From NCBI GenBank assembly GCA_025462885.1, contig JAOAPN010000008.1:398953-462952 (forward strand): a stretch of DNA of 64,000 nt. Direction: 5' to 3'. Below are positions 44,866 to 55,500 of this stretch, piece after piece. Source of the DNA: Acidobacteriaceae bacterium. GTDB taxonomy: Bacteria > Acidobacteriota > Terriglobia > Terriglobales > Acidobacteriaceae. Below the pieces are notes generated by a model. The model searched no databases, was not told the origin of the DNA, and worked only from the letters and a program-made list of their open reading frames with translations. A program made the translations under genes and the position numbers. Positions within the stretch are counted from its first letter, which is position 1. Each line of letters starts with the position of its first letter.

Positions 44866-44894
44866 AAGATAGGCCTGCGGAATTGCGTTGTCAA
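44866..44894 (-). promoter_or_regulatory. Strong sigma-70-type promoter of the TonB operon
   Basis: On the minus strand TTGACA (44894-44889) and TATCTT (44871-44866) are separated by exactly 17 bases. The start is predicted near 44859, giving a leader of about 157 bases before the TonB receptor ATG at 44702. Confidence 0.65.
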
Positions 44895-45147
44895 GAAAAT
44901 TTGTAAACGTGTGCATTTAAATCTTGAGATTGTTGACGGTATCCGAAAAAGGCACAGTTCTGCGATCGCATTTCCCGCAAAATACTGGAGAGAATCTGTC
45001 AATTGTCAATGTAACTGATGTTATAGATAGAGTTACATCGGATCGACAGCACGCATCAACGCAAGGATGTAGAAGCGCCCGCGGAAGGACTGGAGACATC
45101 CAGAGGCCCGGATGTTCCCTTACCTCCGCTTTTTTTGAACGTTGGAA

Positions 45148-47346
45148 CTAACGAATCCGCTCAAGTCGCAGAGCCGTGGCGTCGTAGTCGCCACGCAGGT
45201 TGAATTGCACGCCTTCTCCCATGAGCTGAGACCCATTTCGCTCAACCGGAAGTCCGGTAACCTTTGCGGCGTCAAGTGGGGTCAGCCGATACGACGCAGC
45301 CGGGTCAAGGCCTTCGAGACGGATCGTTGGAAAAGGTCGTCCGTAGTGCTGCGAATGCAGGTACGCGAAGACAACCGCCGAGCTTCGGTCCGCCGTGATG
45401 TACTGGACCGCGTTGGTCTCGCTCTCTTCCGGCTGCATCAGGCGATGGAGCTCTCCAAGCTGAACCACCGGCCGAATCTGCTTATAGAACGTTGTCAGCC
45501 TGGTGCCAGTGCTCATATCATCCGGCGACCATTTATTGAGGTTCCCGCCAATCCCGAGAGAGCCGCTCATCGCCGCAAGAAAGCGGAATTCCAGAGGAAT
45601 GACTCGCTTGTCGAGAAAATTCGGGACATCCGTGACCCAGGCCATCATCAGGTTCGGGGAGTAAGCGTGCGTAAAGCCGTCCTGAATGACCAGGCGATCC
45701 AGGGCATCCGTGTTGTCGGAGGGCCAGACTTCGTCGGTGTATTGCAGAATTCCGAGGTCGACTCGTCCCCCACCTCCGGAGCAGGACTCGATTTCAAGTT
45801 TCGGGTGCTTCTTCCGTAAGTCTGAGAGGATGCTGTACAGGTTTTCAACGTACTTTACGTAGATTTCCTTCTGCTGATCGAGCGGGACGACATCCCAGCC
45901 GGGTTCAGACCAGTTGCGGTTGTAATCCCACTTCAGAAACGCGATGTCGTTTTCAGATACGAGCTTATCGAGAAACGAGAAGACGTAGTCCCGCACGTCC
46001 TTGCGAGCGAGATTCAGTAGCAATTGATTTCGTGCCTCGCTGCGAGGACGTCCGGGGAAGTTCATCGCCCAATCGGGATGTTTCCGGTAGAGATCGCTAT
46101 CGGGATTGACCATCTCGGGTTCGACCCAGATGCCAAAGTCCATGCCGAGCGCGTGGACCCGATCGATCACCGGTTTGAGTCCGCTAGGAAATTTCTCCGG
46201 ATTGACGTTCCAGTCGCCTAGCCCGGCGCGGTCGTTGTTCCGTTTGCCAAACCAGCCGTCGTCGATCACCATGCGTTCAACCCCGAGTTTCGCCGCTTTT
46301 TCGGCGAGGGCGATTTGTCCTTGCTCGTCTACTGCAAACTCGGTCGCCTCCCAGGAGTTGAAGATGACCGGGCGCAGCCTGGGAGTCGGGCGCTGCGGCA
46401 GAATCTGCTCGCGTTGGAAGCGATGCAGAATGCGGGATGCCTCTCCATGTCCTTTGGCGGTGTAGCCGGCGTAGAACTTGGGCGTGTCGAGCGACTCGCC
46501 TGCTGCGAGCGGATAAGAAAAGTCAAAGGGATTGGTGCCGCCGGTGATCCGAACCCTCTGCGCTTGTGTCTGCTCGACCGTGATCCGCCAGGATCCGCTC
46601 CAGCCCAGTTCGCCAAACCAAACGGGGCCGGCGTTTTCAGTCGTCTCACCGCGGCTCGCAATGGCAAACCATGGGTTGGTCTGGTGCGATGTGCTTCCGC
46701 GCCGGCTTTCGAGTATGGTCGTGCCTTGGTGCATGGCTTCGGTCTGGAGCTGCCATTCCGCACCCCAGCGCCCGGTCAGGGAACTGAGCTCATAGGTGGA
46801 GCGAGGGGCAAGATTCCACGTTGCCGACTCAGCCTGTTCGACCGTGATTTTTTCCTTGCCGCGATTTTCGACGCGCGACCAGCGAGCCAATATGCCCTGG
46901 GGCGCTGCCTGATAGAACAACCGCACATAAATCGGAGTCAACGCGTCCTTCATGGTGATCTCAAGCGCATCGCCGTTGACTTTGGCGTCAACGTACTCCA
47001 GCAGCAGCGAGCGATTGCCGTCAGGAAAGCTTATTTTTAGCGTCGGCTCGTACGGTAGACCTCCACCCCATCCCACATATTCCAGCGGAGTGGTTGCGAC
47101 TCCGGGATCGAAGGAGGCTGTCTCGGGGAGCTGTTTCGGGGTGGGGAAGGAGGCACCCTTTTCCAGCCGTGGTCCCCAGTAGATCGTCTGCAGGGCTTTC
47201 TTATCATTGACGCCGAGAACGTAGCTCATCTCGCCGGCATGGATCTGCCAGACGTGTTGTGAGGCGTCGTAGCTGATAGCGTTCTGAGAAAACGAGTAGG
47301 TTCCGGCCAGTAGCCAGACGCTCAATAAGCCTGCAAGTTGACGCAT
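45148..47346 (-). CDS. GH36 alpha-galactosidase, exported
   Basis: Hydrolyses terminal alpha-galactose from oligosaccharides such as raffinose-type sugars or galactomannan fragments. A signal peptide covers about 1-20 (ends SFSQ). An N-terminal beta-supersandwich precedes the barrel, which has IDDGWFGKRNNDRAGLGDW, the nucleophile D474 in FLKWDYNR and the acid/base D544 in WPSDNTDALDR. The catalytic positions agree with bacterial GH36 enzymes of similar length (732 residues here). It is divergent from the GH35 gene across a 200-base gap. The export signal means that hydrolysis happens outside the cytoplasm. Confidence 0.93.
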   Translation of the reverse strand: MRQLAGLLSVWLLAGTYSFSQNAISYDASQHVWQIHAGEMSYVLGVNDKKALQTIYWGPRLEKGASFPTPKQLPETASFDPGVATTPLEYVGWGGGLPYEPTLKISFPDGNRSLLLEYVDAKVNGDALEITMKDALTPIYVRLFYQAAPQGILARWSRVENRGKEKITVEQAESATWNLAPRSTYELSSLTGRWGAEWQLQTEAMHQGTTILESRRGSTSHQTNPWFAIASRGETTENAGPVWFGELGWSGSWRITVEQTQAQRVRITGGTNPFDFSYPLAAGESLDTPKFYAGYTAKGHGEASRILHRFQREQILPQRPTPRLRPVIFNSWEATEFAVDEQGQIALAEKAAKLGVERMVIDDGWFGKRNNDRAGLGDWNVNPEKFPSGLKPVIDRVHALGMDFGIWVEPEMVNPDSDLYRKHPDWAMNFPGRPRSEARNQLLLNLARKDVRDYVFSFLDKLVSENDIAFLKWDYNRNWSEPGWDVVPLDQQKEIYVKYVENLYSILSDLRKKHPKLEIESCSGGGGRVDLGILQYTDEVWPSDNTDALDRLVIQDGFTHAYSPNLMMAWVTDVPNFLDKRVIPLEFRFLAAMSGSLGIGGNLNKWSPDDMSTGTRLTTFYKQIRPVVQLGELHRLMQPEESETNAVQYITADRSSAVVFAYLHSQHYGRPFPTIRLEGLDPAASYRLTPLDAAKVTGLPVERNGSQLMGEGVQFNLRGDYDATALRLERIR

Positions 47347-47468
47347 AAGAGGGCCTCATCTTGTCTGCTCGCGAAGATTTTCCACGGCCGAGAGATCTGC
47401 TGGTGACACGCAAAAGGTGGCAGGAAAGGAACTCTCGTGAGAAGATTTCCCCGAATAACTTTCGTTTA

Positions 47469-47480
47469 GTAAGCGGTTGC
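47469..47480. promoter_or_regulatory. Second copy of the LacI-type motif, divergent galactosidase promoter region
   Basis: GTAAGCGGTTGC is identical to 44853-44864 and both copies are followed by AAGAT, here directly and there after one extra G. It lies between the starts of the GH36 gene (47346, minus) and the GH35 gene (47547, plus). Read on the minus strand, both copies follow an ATCTT that belongs to the -10 box of the TonB promoter. No clear -35 box was found here. Confidence 0.5.
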
Positions 47481-47546
47481 AAGATTACACCAGCTACTGC
47501 CCCACTTGCATTCGTTCAAGAATCCGAAGACCAACGGAGCCTACTG

Positions 47547-49142
47547 ATGAACCGAGCACAAGCTCTACTTTCCACAGCCCTCCTTACCCTCGGCGCGGTA
47601 AACGCTTTCGCGACAGAAGCTCCCCGTGTGGTACATCAAGACGGCCTTTACGCGCTGATGGTGGATGGAGCACCGTACCTGGTGTTAGGAGCTCAGATCA
47701 ACAATTCGAGTTCCTGGCCGGCTATCTTGCCGAAGGTTTGGCCAGCTCTTGAGGACATGCACGTCAATACTGCAGAAGCACCCGTCTACTGGGAGCAACT
47801 CGAGCCAAAGCCCGGGAGCTTCGACTTCTCTACGGTCGATGCATTGGTGATGGGAGCCCGCGAACATCATCTTCAGCTTGTGCTCTTGTGGTTCGGCACA
47901 TGGAAGAACGGCAACATGCACTATGTTCCGGAGTGGGTGAAGACGGATCCGCGAAAATATCCGCGCATGATCAATGCTGCGGGAGAGCCAATTGATGTGC
48001 TGTCTGCAAACTCCAACACCAATCGGGACGCGGATAAGCGGGCCTTTACTGCAATGATGCGCCACTTGAAAGAGATCGACGCCACGAACCACACGGTACT
48101 GATGATCCAGGTGGAGAATGAATCCGGAGGAATCGGAAGCCCGCGTGATTTCTCGCCGGCCTCAAACAAGGAATTCGCCGGCGAGGTGCCCGCCGATCTT
48201 CTGAAGGTGATGGGCAAACCACGAGGAAACTGGAGCGAGGTCTTTTCGGGCAAAGCGGATGAAACGTTTCAGGCGTATCACCAGTCGCGCTATGTGAACG
48301 AGATCGCCGCGGCAGGGAAACGCGAATTCGATATCCCGATGTATTGCAATGTGTGGATCTCGTATCCCGTTGCCGAGTTGCCAGAGCGTCAGATTCCGAA
48401 TCCAGGTATCGGATATCCCTCTGGCGGACCGGTGCAGGACATGATTTCGCTATGGAAGGCGTTTGCCCCTTCCATCGACATCATCGGACCTGATATTTAT
48501 AGCGACGATATTGGCTTTTATCGCCAGGTATTGGCGGCATACCGCCGTCCTGACAATGCTCTCTGGATCCCCGAGACCGGTAACGGGGACAGCTATGCAC
48601 CGTTCTTCTTCCTGGCGCTGGGGCAGGGAGCGATCGGATTCTCGCCCTTCGGAGTGGATCACACCGGCTGGACGTTTACTGACAATGGCCCGAAAGCTCA
48701 CACCGAGAACTTCGCTCTGATCAGCCCGATGGCCCGAGAAATTGCAAAGCTCAACTATGAAGGCAAGCTCAAGACCGCTGTCGAAGAGGCCGGGGCCACA
48801 TCGCAGGAACTGGACTTCGGCGCATGGCAGGCCGCCGTCCGATTTGGCTTTCCTCAGCCGGACGGTCACCGCCCACCTGGAACTCCGGATCATCACGGAC
48901 GCGCTCTGGTTGCCCAGCTTGGGCCGGATGAGTTCCTGGTCGCTGGCGTAGATGCAAGCGTGGCTTTTCATGTTCCGGGCCGACTTCCGGGTCTGCGCAT
49001 GCAGATTCTGCGCGCAGAGGAGGGCTACTACGAAAACGGGACGTGGCACATGACTCGTTTATGGAACGGGGATCAGACTGACCGCGGTATCAACTTCAAG
49101 CACGCGGGTGCGGTCGTTCGCATTCGAATCGGCACCTTCTAA
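47547..49142 (+). CDS. GH35-type beta-galactosidase (DUF5597-containing)
   Basis: An exported clan A glycosidase removing terminal beta-galactose. A signal peptide ends near NAFATEA (about 22). The acid/base residue is E192 in IQVENESGG and the nucleophile E343 in LWIPETGNGD. The C-terminal domain from about 370 (SPFGVDHTGW, then FLVAGVDASVAF) fits the DUF5597 type. The 531-residue length is right. The ATG at 47547 with CGGAG seven bases upstream is preferred over the in-frame TTG at 47361. It is 42 bases in front of the GH42 gene, so the two are probably one transcript. Confidence 0.87.
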   Translation: MNRAQALLSTALLTLGAVNAFATEAPRVVHQDGLYALMVDGAPYLVLGAQINNSSSWPAILPKVWPALEDMHVNTAEAPVYWEQLEPKPGSFDFSTVDALVMGAREHHLQLVLLWFGTWKNGNMHYVPEWVKTDPRKYPRMINAAGEPIDVLSANSNTNRDADKRAFTAMMRHLKEIDATNHTVLMIQVENESGGIGSPRDFSPASNKEFAGEVPADLLKVMGKPRGNWSEVFSGKADETFQAYHQSRYVNEIAAAGKREFDIPMYCNVWISYPVAELPERQIPNPGIGYPSGGPVQDMISLWKAFAPSIDIIGPDIYSDDIGFYRQVLAAYRRPDNALWIPETGNGDSYAPFFFLALGQGAIGFSPFGVDHTGWTFTDNGPKAHTENFALISPMAREIAKLNYEGKLKTAVEEAGATSQELDFGAWQAAVRFGFPQPDGHRPPGTPDHHGRALVAQLGPDEFLVAGVDASVAFHVPGRLPGLRMQILRAEEGYYENGTWHMTRLWNGDQTDRGINFKHAGAVVRIRIGTF

Positions 49143-49184
49143 AACTGCACCGGCAATTTGCTTTAACTCTCGAATGAGGCCGCT

Positions 49185-51341
49185 ATGTCGATTCAGCTCA
49201 CTCAATATTTTCGCGCCGTCGCCATGTTGGGTATCGGTGTAGTCGCCACCAGCGGCGTTGCCCAGAGTCCAAGTCCCACTCCCGGTGCAATCCTCCCGAA
49301 CGTCCTTTACGGCGCCGCGTACTACAACGAATACATGCCTGCCGACCTCCAACCCGGTCGTCTGGAAAAGGACGTGCAACTGATGCACGAGGCTGGGATA
49401 TCCGTAGTTCGCATGGGTGAATCGACCTGGAGCTTGTGGGAGCCGAGCGATGGAAAATTCGAATATGACTGGATGGATCGGGTGGTCGATGCGATGGGCA
49501 AGGCTGGGATCAAGGTCATCATGGGCACGCCGACCTATTCCATGCCCGCCTGGATGGCCAAGGCTCATCCGGAGTTTTACGCACGCCCCCTCGGAGGGGC
49601 GGCTATGAGCTACGGGATGCGTCAGAACATGGACACGGACAACCCCAAGTTTCGCTTTTATGCGGAACGCGTCATCACGAATCTCGTCGCTCATTACAAG
49701 GGCAACCCTGCCGTCATCGGCTGGCAGATCGATAACGAAACCGGCCCCAATGGTGCCTCCAATCAGGATGTTTTCGATGGTTTCGTGAATCACCTCAAGA
49801 AAAAATTCGTCACCACGGACGCCCTGAACAAAGTGTGGTTTCTGAACTACTGGGGACAGGACGTGAACGACTGGAAGGACATGCCCACCCGCGACCACGC
49901 GACCAGCACGAGCTACAAGCTGGAGTGGTCTCGATGGCAGCAGATGCGAGTCACCGACTACCTGGCCTTCCAGGCAGCGCTGGTACGGAAAAGCCGGCGT
50001 CCTGATCAATTCGTCACGCAGGACTACGGCTCCATGATGAAAATGGATGCGAATGAGCTTGAAATAGCGAAGTCTCTGGATGTCGTTGCCAACAATCCCT
50101 ATCACGGGACTCAAGAGCATCTCGACGGCGCATGGCAGGCTTTGCAGGGGGACTTTTCCCGTTCGCTGAAGCATCAGAACTTCCTCGTCACCGAGACCAA
50201 TGCACAGACGCTGGGATGGGACTCTGCGGGGCAGTTTCCACCGTACGATGGGCAACTGCGACTCGATGTCTACACGGACCTGTCGTCAGGAGCGAACATG
50301 GTGGAATATTGGCACTGGCACTCGATCCATGCCGGCCAGGAGACCTACTGGAAGGGCGTTCTCAGTCACGACCTGGAGCCGAATCGCGCTTATGCGGAGG
50401 TTTCGCGCATCGCACACGAGTTGCAGAAGGTCGGGCCGGAGATTGTAAATCTACAGATCAAGAATCAGGTTGCGATCCTGTATAGCGTCGACTCTTCAAA
50501 CGCTCTCAGCTTCATGCCCTTCGAGCGTCAGGATGGTCCCGGCTGGATTCCTGGTAAGGCTTCAGGAAGTTATAACGCTCTGCTCTCTCAGCTCCATCGA
50601 TCGTTGTACGACTCGAACGTTGGCGCTGACTTCGTCTTCCCGGAGGTATCTGATTTTTCGCAATACAAGCTCCTAATTGTTCCGGCTCTCTACGTAGCGG
50701 ATGATGCTTTGCTCAAAAAGATCTCCGACTATGTGCATGGAGGCGGACATGTCCTGATGACTTTCAAGAGTGGTTTCGTCAACGAAAATTCGGCAGTCCG
50801 CTGGGAGCGTGCCCCCGGGCCTCTGCGGGATGCCGTGGGATTTACCTATCAGGAATTCTCAAATCTGGAGCAGCCGTTGGCGCTGCGGGGCGATCCATTT
50901 CATGTGGGCGCGGAAGAGAACAAGGTGGCCACCTGGGCCGAGTTTCTGCAACTCACCTCGGCAAAACCACTTGCTACGTATGACCATCCCTTCTTCGGTA
51001 AATGGCCAGCTATTACTCGGAATCAATACGGAACCGGTACTTTGACCTATGAAGGAACGGTGCTCTCGGACAAACTTCAAAGAGCAGTTGTCCTGGATGC
51101 ACTCCACGACGCAGGCTTAAGTAATTCCGATCAGTCACTCCCTGCCACTGTACGGGTAAAGCACGGCACCAACGGCGCAGGCAAGAAAATCCACTACTAC
51201 CTGAACTATTCGAACTCGCCAGCGACACTTCGCTACGAGTACGGTGCCGGCCGCGATCTTCTCACCGGGAACGCAACTGCACCGGGCGCAAATGTCCAAA
51301 TCGGAGCGTGGGATCTCGCCATCATGGAGGAGAGCAAGTAG
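49185..51341 (+). CDS. GH42 beta-galactosidase, exported
   Basis: A 718-residue beta-galactosidase. A signal peptide ends near SGVAQS (about 27). The catalytic barrel has the acid/base E185 in WQIDNETGPNG and the nucleophile E337 in FLVTETNAQ. A trimerisation/Rossmann-like domain at about 430-640 and a small C-terminal beta domain complete the GH42 order. It follows GH35 by 42 bases and ends four bases before the stop of the convergent lipoprotein gene. An export signal on GH42 is less usual than the cytoplasmic form. GH36, GH35 and GH42 together cover alpha- and beta-galactosides. Confidence 0.92.
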   Translation: MSIQLTQYFRAVAMLGIGVVATSGVAQSPSPTPGAILPNVLYGAAYYNEYMPADLQPGRLEKDVQLMHEAGISVVRMGESTWSLWEPSDGKFEYDWMDRVVDAMGKAGIKVIMGTPTYSMPAWMAKAHPEFYARPLGGAAMSYGMRQNMDTDNPKFRFYAERVITNLVAHYKGNPAVIGWQIDNETGPNGASNQDVFDGFVNHLKKKFVTTDALNKVWFLNYWGQDVNDWKDMPTRDHATSTSYKLEWSRWQQMRVTDYLAFQAALVRKSRRPDQFVTQDYGSMMKMDANELEIAKSLDVVANNPYHGTQEHLDGAWQALQGDFSRSLKHQNFLVTETNAQTLGWDSAGQFPPYDGQLRLDVYTDLSSGANMVEYWHWHSIHAGQETYWKGVLSHDLEPNRAYAEVSRIAHELQKVGPEIVNLQIKNQVAILYSVDSSNALSFMPFERQDGPGWIPGKASGSYNALLSQLHRSLYDSNVGADFVFPEVSDFSQYKLLIVPALYVADDALLKKISDYVHGGGHVLMTFKSGFVNENSAVRWERAPGPLRDAVGFTYQEFSNLEQPLALRGDPFHVGAEENKVATWAEFLQLTSAKPLATYDHPFFGKWPAITRNQYGTGTLTYEGTVLSDKLQRAVVLDALHDAGLSNSDQSLPATVRVKHGTNGAGKKIHYYLNYSNSPATLRYEYGAGRDLLTGNATAPGANVQIGAWDLAIMEESK

Positions 51342-51345
51342 CGCG

Positions 51346-51939
51346 CTACTTCTGGATGCGATAGGGCATACCGAAGCGGCCAACCTGGATCAGGCTCTTC
51401 GTGCCGGGGGGCCAGATCCTGAAGGACTCGACGCGGCTGATGTTGGGGATTCGGGTTGCGTCAACCGAGCCGCGAGGATTGCCCGTTGCAGCATCGTAGA
51501 AGCGCACGTTCAACTGGTCGTCTCCGCGTTGCCAACCGAAGACATACTCTCCTGCTGGCAGCGAAACCTCGCCGATCTGGATCGGAACCTGTGCGATCAG
51601 ATAGTGCGAGTATTTCCCATCCGCCGAATAGCCCGCTGTGATCAAGACGACGCCGGCCACAAACTTCCCATGACCATTGGTCACTCCCGAAGCGGATCTG
51701 CCTTCGGTTTCGATATGCTCTTTGCCGACGGTCGCCCGCGCAGGCAACAATGCGTGAAGCTCAGCCTCCGTAGCCGAACGCCAGGCAGGCGGGGGACTCT
51801 GTGAAACAGCCGGTTGCGGCATGCTGCAACCGGTCGCCAATAGCACCAATCCAAAACGGAGGAGCCATGAGAAGTAGATTCGCCTGCTGATCGAAGTCGG
51901 CGCAGTCTGCCAGTTATTTGTAACTCGATGGCCGATCAT
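51346..51939 (-). CDS. Small predicted lipoprotein of unknown function
   Basis: A 197-residue protein with a hydrophobic stretch ending in VLLATGCSM, a lipobox-like site with Cys38. The mature part is rich in beta strands (VAGVVLITAGYSADGKYSHY, then GEVSLPAGEYVFGW) and resembles small sandwich-type lipoproteins, but I know no family for it. The ATG at 51939 is used, with AGGAG about ten bases upstream; a longer reading to 52029 would overlap the response-regulator gene. It lies 25 bases downstream of the regulator and may be part of the same transcript. Confidence 0.7.
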   Translation of the reverse strand: MIGHRVTNNWQTAPTSISRRIYFSWLLRFGLVLLATGCSMPQPAVSQSPPPAWRSATEAELHALLPARATVGKEHIETEGRSASGVTNGHGKFVAGVVLITAGYSADGKYSHYLIAQVPIQIGEVSLPAGEYVFGWQRGDDQLNVRFYDAATGNPRGSVDATRIPNISRVESFRIWPPGTKSLIQVGRFGMPYRIQK

Positions 51940-51964
51940 GACTTCTTGTCTCCTATCCACGTTC

Positions 51965-52591
51965 TTAGTCAAGATGAACGATGCCGCGTTGAATGGCAGC
52001 AGTCGCGGCCTGCGTGCGGTCCGTGACACTCAGTTTGGCGAGCAGGCTGTTGATGTGGGTCTTCACGGTGGCTTCGGAGATCGCCAGATCACCCGCAATT
52101 TCTTTGTTGCTTCGTCCTCGCACAATCTGTTTGAGAACGTCGAGCTCTCGATTCGTCAGTTGCGGCCCAGACATTCGCTCCGCCAGCTTTTCAGCGATCT
52201 CGGGAGAGATTCTTGATCTTCCGAGATGTACTGCTCGGATGGCGCTGATGAGCTCTTCCACGGAAGTCCCTTTGAGCAGATAGGCTTTAGCGCCCGCCTG
52301 CATCGCGCGATAGATATCTTCGTCTCCGTCGAACGTCGTCAATACGATAATGCGGGCTGCGGACCATTGACTTCGAATGAGCTTGATCGCTTCCACCCCG
52401 CCCATGGATTGCAAACGGAGATCCATCAACGTGACATCAGGCTGATGGCGGCTATATTGTTCGACGGCCACGTTCCCATCATTGGCCTCAGCCACAACCT
52501 CGATACCATCCACGGTCTTCAACAGGGCGACCAAGCCCTGCCTCACTACGGGATGGTCATCGACTACGAGCAGGCGTATCGCCTCAGACAT
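51965..52591 (-). CDS. NarL/FixJ-family response regulator
   Basis: A 208-residue two-domain regulator. The receiver has D11-D12, the phosphorylation site D57 in VTLMDLRL, T85 and K107. The LuxR helix-turn-helix is at about 145-205 (LTNRELDVLKQIVRGRSNKEIA). It overlaps the sensor kinase gene by eight bases, which makes the pairing certain in practice. The regulon probably includes the neighbouring galactosidase or CRTAC1 genes, but no target site is visible. Confidence 0.93.
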   Translation of the reverse strand: MSEAIRLLVVDDHPVVRQGLVALLKTVDGIEVVAEANDGNVAVEQYSRHQPDVTLMDLRLQSMGGVEAIKLIRSQWSAARIIVLTTFDGDEDIYRAMQAGAKAYLLKGTSVEELISAIRAVHLGRSRISPEIAEKLAERMSGPQLTNRELDVLKQIVRGRSNKEIAGDLAISEATVKTHINSLLAKLSVTDRTQAATAAIQRGIVHLD

Positions 52592-55500
52592 GCGGCACTT
52601 CCTTTCCTTGCGATCCTACTCGACGAGTCAAACGCTTTTCGACACGAATTGTTGTGCCACGACCGACACTACTCTCCATGATTACGATGGCACCAATCTT
52701 TTGGGCCCGCTCCCGCATTCCAAGCAGGCCGAAGTGGCCTGACAGGCTCGAAGGTGCCTGCTCTACGTCGAAGCCGCATCCGTCATCGACTACCTCCAGC
52801 GTGGCGAGATCGAAGAGGTAGGTGAGCCGCACCTGAATGCCGCCCGCATTCGCATGGCGGATCGCGTTTGCAAGCGCTTCCTGTGCGATGCGAAGCATTT
52901 CGTCTTCGATCGTGCGATCGAGTGGGCGATAGGTTCCGGTGGTTTCGAAGCGCGCATTTGCGCCGTTCGATACCGTCTGCTGGACCGACCTTGCCAGCCG
53001 TGCCGGCAAGGTCATCGAATCGGACCCTTCGGAGCGCAGATCCCAGATGGAACGCCGCGCTTCTGCCAGGCTGTCCCGCACCAGGCCGCGCGTCTGATCG
53101 AGTTGCTCCCGGCAGTCGTCGATCGACTGCTTCCGCAGAAGCTGTGCCATGATCTCCAGACGTACCGATACTGCAACGAAGCCCTGCGCGAGGGTATCGT
53201 GAATCTCCCGAGCGATGCGGTTGCGCTCCGCTCCTACTGCAGCAAAGCGACTCTGGAGCGCTCGCATCCGGAGCCTGTACATTCCGAATAACGCAATCAG
53301 GGCCAGGATTGCAAACGCAACCCGGAAGGCTCCCGTTTGATAGAACCGGGGCAGCAGCCGTATGGGCAGTGTTGCACCAGGCTCGCCCCACGACCCACCA
53401 GCGCTCCGCGCACTGACGCGAAAGCGATATCGGGCTGGGGAGAGATTGGTATAAAAAGCGACCCGCCGGGTTCCCGCCTCCACCCAATCCTTATCGAAGC
53501 CCTCCAACATATAGCGATATTGCACCCGCTGGGGCGACGTGAGACTGATACCGGCAAAGGAGAAGGATAAATGGGCCGCCCCCGCTGGAATCGATGCCAT
53601 CTCAGAGGGGCTCGCATCGCGTCCGTCGACCGTCATCGACTCCAGGACGACGGGTGGCGCAAACTCTCTTTGCGTTGGAGTCTTCGGATCGAACACGATG
53701 ACACCTCGGCGGGATGCAAAGCAAAGCCGTCCGTCCGCTAGTTTCCACCCGGAAGGATGACCTGTACCTGAACCTTCCAGTGCCGGGAGCCCGTCGCTCG
53801 TCCCGTAACTTACAACCTGGATCTCGCTCGTGCCACCGTTCCGAAAATTCTCCAGAGCTTCAAGCTTTACGCGATAGATTCCAAGGTCGGAACTCAGCCA
53901 CATATCGCCTTCGTCATCCAGAAGAATCGCATAGATGTTGTGTGGCAGCCTCCCCGCTTTTGCAAAGCTGAAGAATCCCTTTCCATTCCGCAGTGCGAGC
54001 CCTTGATCTTTTGTTCCGACCCAGAGGGTTCCATCCGGACTGGTTGCGAGGGCGGTAACGGTGTTGCTCGGTAGGCCGTCCGAGACGGTAAAATTTTTAA
54101 TCTCGTCGCCATGCATGCGGGAAAGGCCGCCTAGCGTTCCGATCCAGAGATCGCCTGAGGCGTCCTGCAACATCGTACCCACCAGGTCACTCGCTAAACC
54201 GTTCGTTGATGTCCAGGTTGTGCCGTGATTCTCTTTCCAGCGTGTGACTCCTCTGCGGGTCCCAATCCACAACTCCCCGTCCCGTCCTGGCAGAAGGGAG
54301 CGTACAAAGTCGTCAGCCAAGCCATCAGAAGAGGTGTAAAGCTTCCAACGACCAGCTGTAAGCGCGTTCAGGCCATCTGGAGTTCCTGCCCACAGCTCTG
54401 GTGGTCTCGAGGAAGTTTCGTTCCTTGTGGCCAGCGAAAGCACCGTATCGCTGGCTAGTCCCTCTTTCACGGTATAGGTATAGCCTGTGGCTTCTCCGAG
54501 ATTGATTTTGCTCAACCCGCCACCACTGGTTCCGACCCAAAGAGTTCGGTCCGAGGCTTGTACGACAGAGGTAACGGTTTCATCGGCAAGGCCCTGGCGT
54601 CGCCCAATGATGTCAAAGAGAGGGATGCGAAGGACGCTTACTCCGTCCATCTCCGTCCCTGTCCACATGTTCCCCTCAAGGTCTTCGTAGAGGGCGAGGA
54701 CGGCGGAAGTAGAAGAGTCTCCGCCAGTCGCGAGAGTTTGCATCTTTCCGCCAAACCACCGCGCCAGTCCCGCATTCGTGCCAATCCACACAGCACCCTC
54801 GCGGTCCTTGAAGAGCGTGTAGATCTGTGATCCGGGCAGGTCTTTTCCCATCACGAATTTCCTGGATCCCCCGGGATGGATCAGGCTGACACCACTTTTG
54901 CCGGCAACCCAAATACCCTCCGGCGTTTCGATCAAGCCGTGAATGACTCCTGCTGGTAATGACGCCTGGCTCGCCAATACTGTAATAACGCCGTTGAAAA
55001 GACGCGCTACCGTGTCGGACGTTGCAATCAAGAGGTGATCTTCTCTGCCATCCGGGGAAGCTGGCACGCTGGTTAATCCTTCAATTGCTATTCCCAAAGT
55101 GCCCGCCGGGCCGGGTTGCACATGGTTTCCAATGCTCGAAACCAGCCCCTGAGAAGTTCCGATCCAGATGCCACCCCGGCCATTCTGCGCGATGGCGGTA
55201 ACTGTATCGCTGGGTAGTCCATCCTTCCGAGTGAGGGCATGGAAGCTGACTTTTTCGGAGTTAGCCCCGATCTCCTTCACAGCGATCCCCCCGCTGGTCA
55301 GAACCCAGAGAGTCCCGTCACTGGTTTGCAACACCAATTGGATTACATCCGAAGGGAGGCCATCCGCGACGGTATAGGTCGTCGCTTGTCCGTCCATCAG
55401 GCGTGTCAATCCCGCTGCAGTCCCAACCCAAAGTGCCTTGCTTTGGTCCTCCAGTAGACTGCGGATATCATTCCCCGGCAGTCGCGGCGAGCTTTCCGTG

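Larger units (their letters stand above)
44703..45147. other. Gene-free gap of 445 bases
   Basis: No gene is seen. It holds the promoter and LacI-type motif of the TonB operon (separate entries). It also holds a tandem duplication of the 7-mer TGTCAAT (44997-45003 and 45004-45010) and a perfect eight-base inverted repeat, ATGTAACT (45009-45016) and AGTTACAT (45031-45038). On the minus strand the duplicated TTGACA reads as a second -35 box, with TATTTT or AGTATT as a weak -10, so tandem promoters are possible. Confidence 0.5.
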
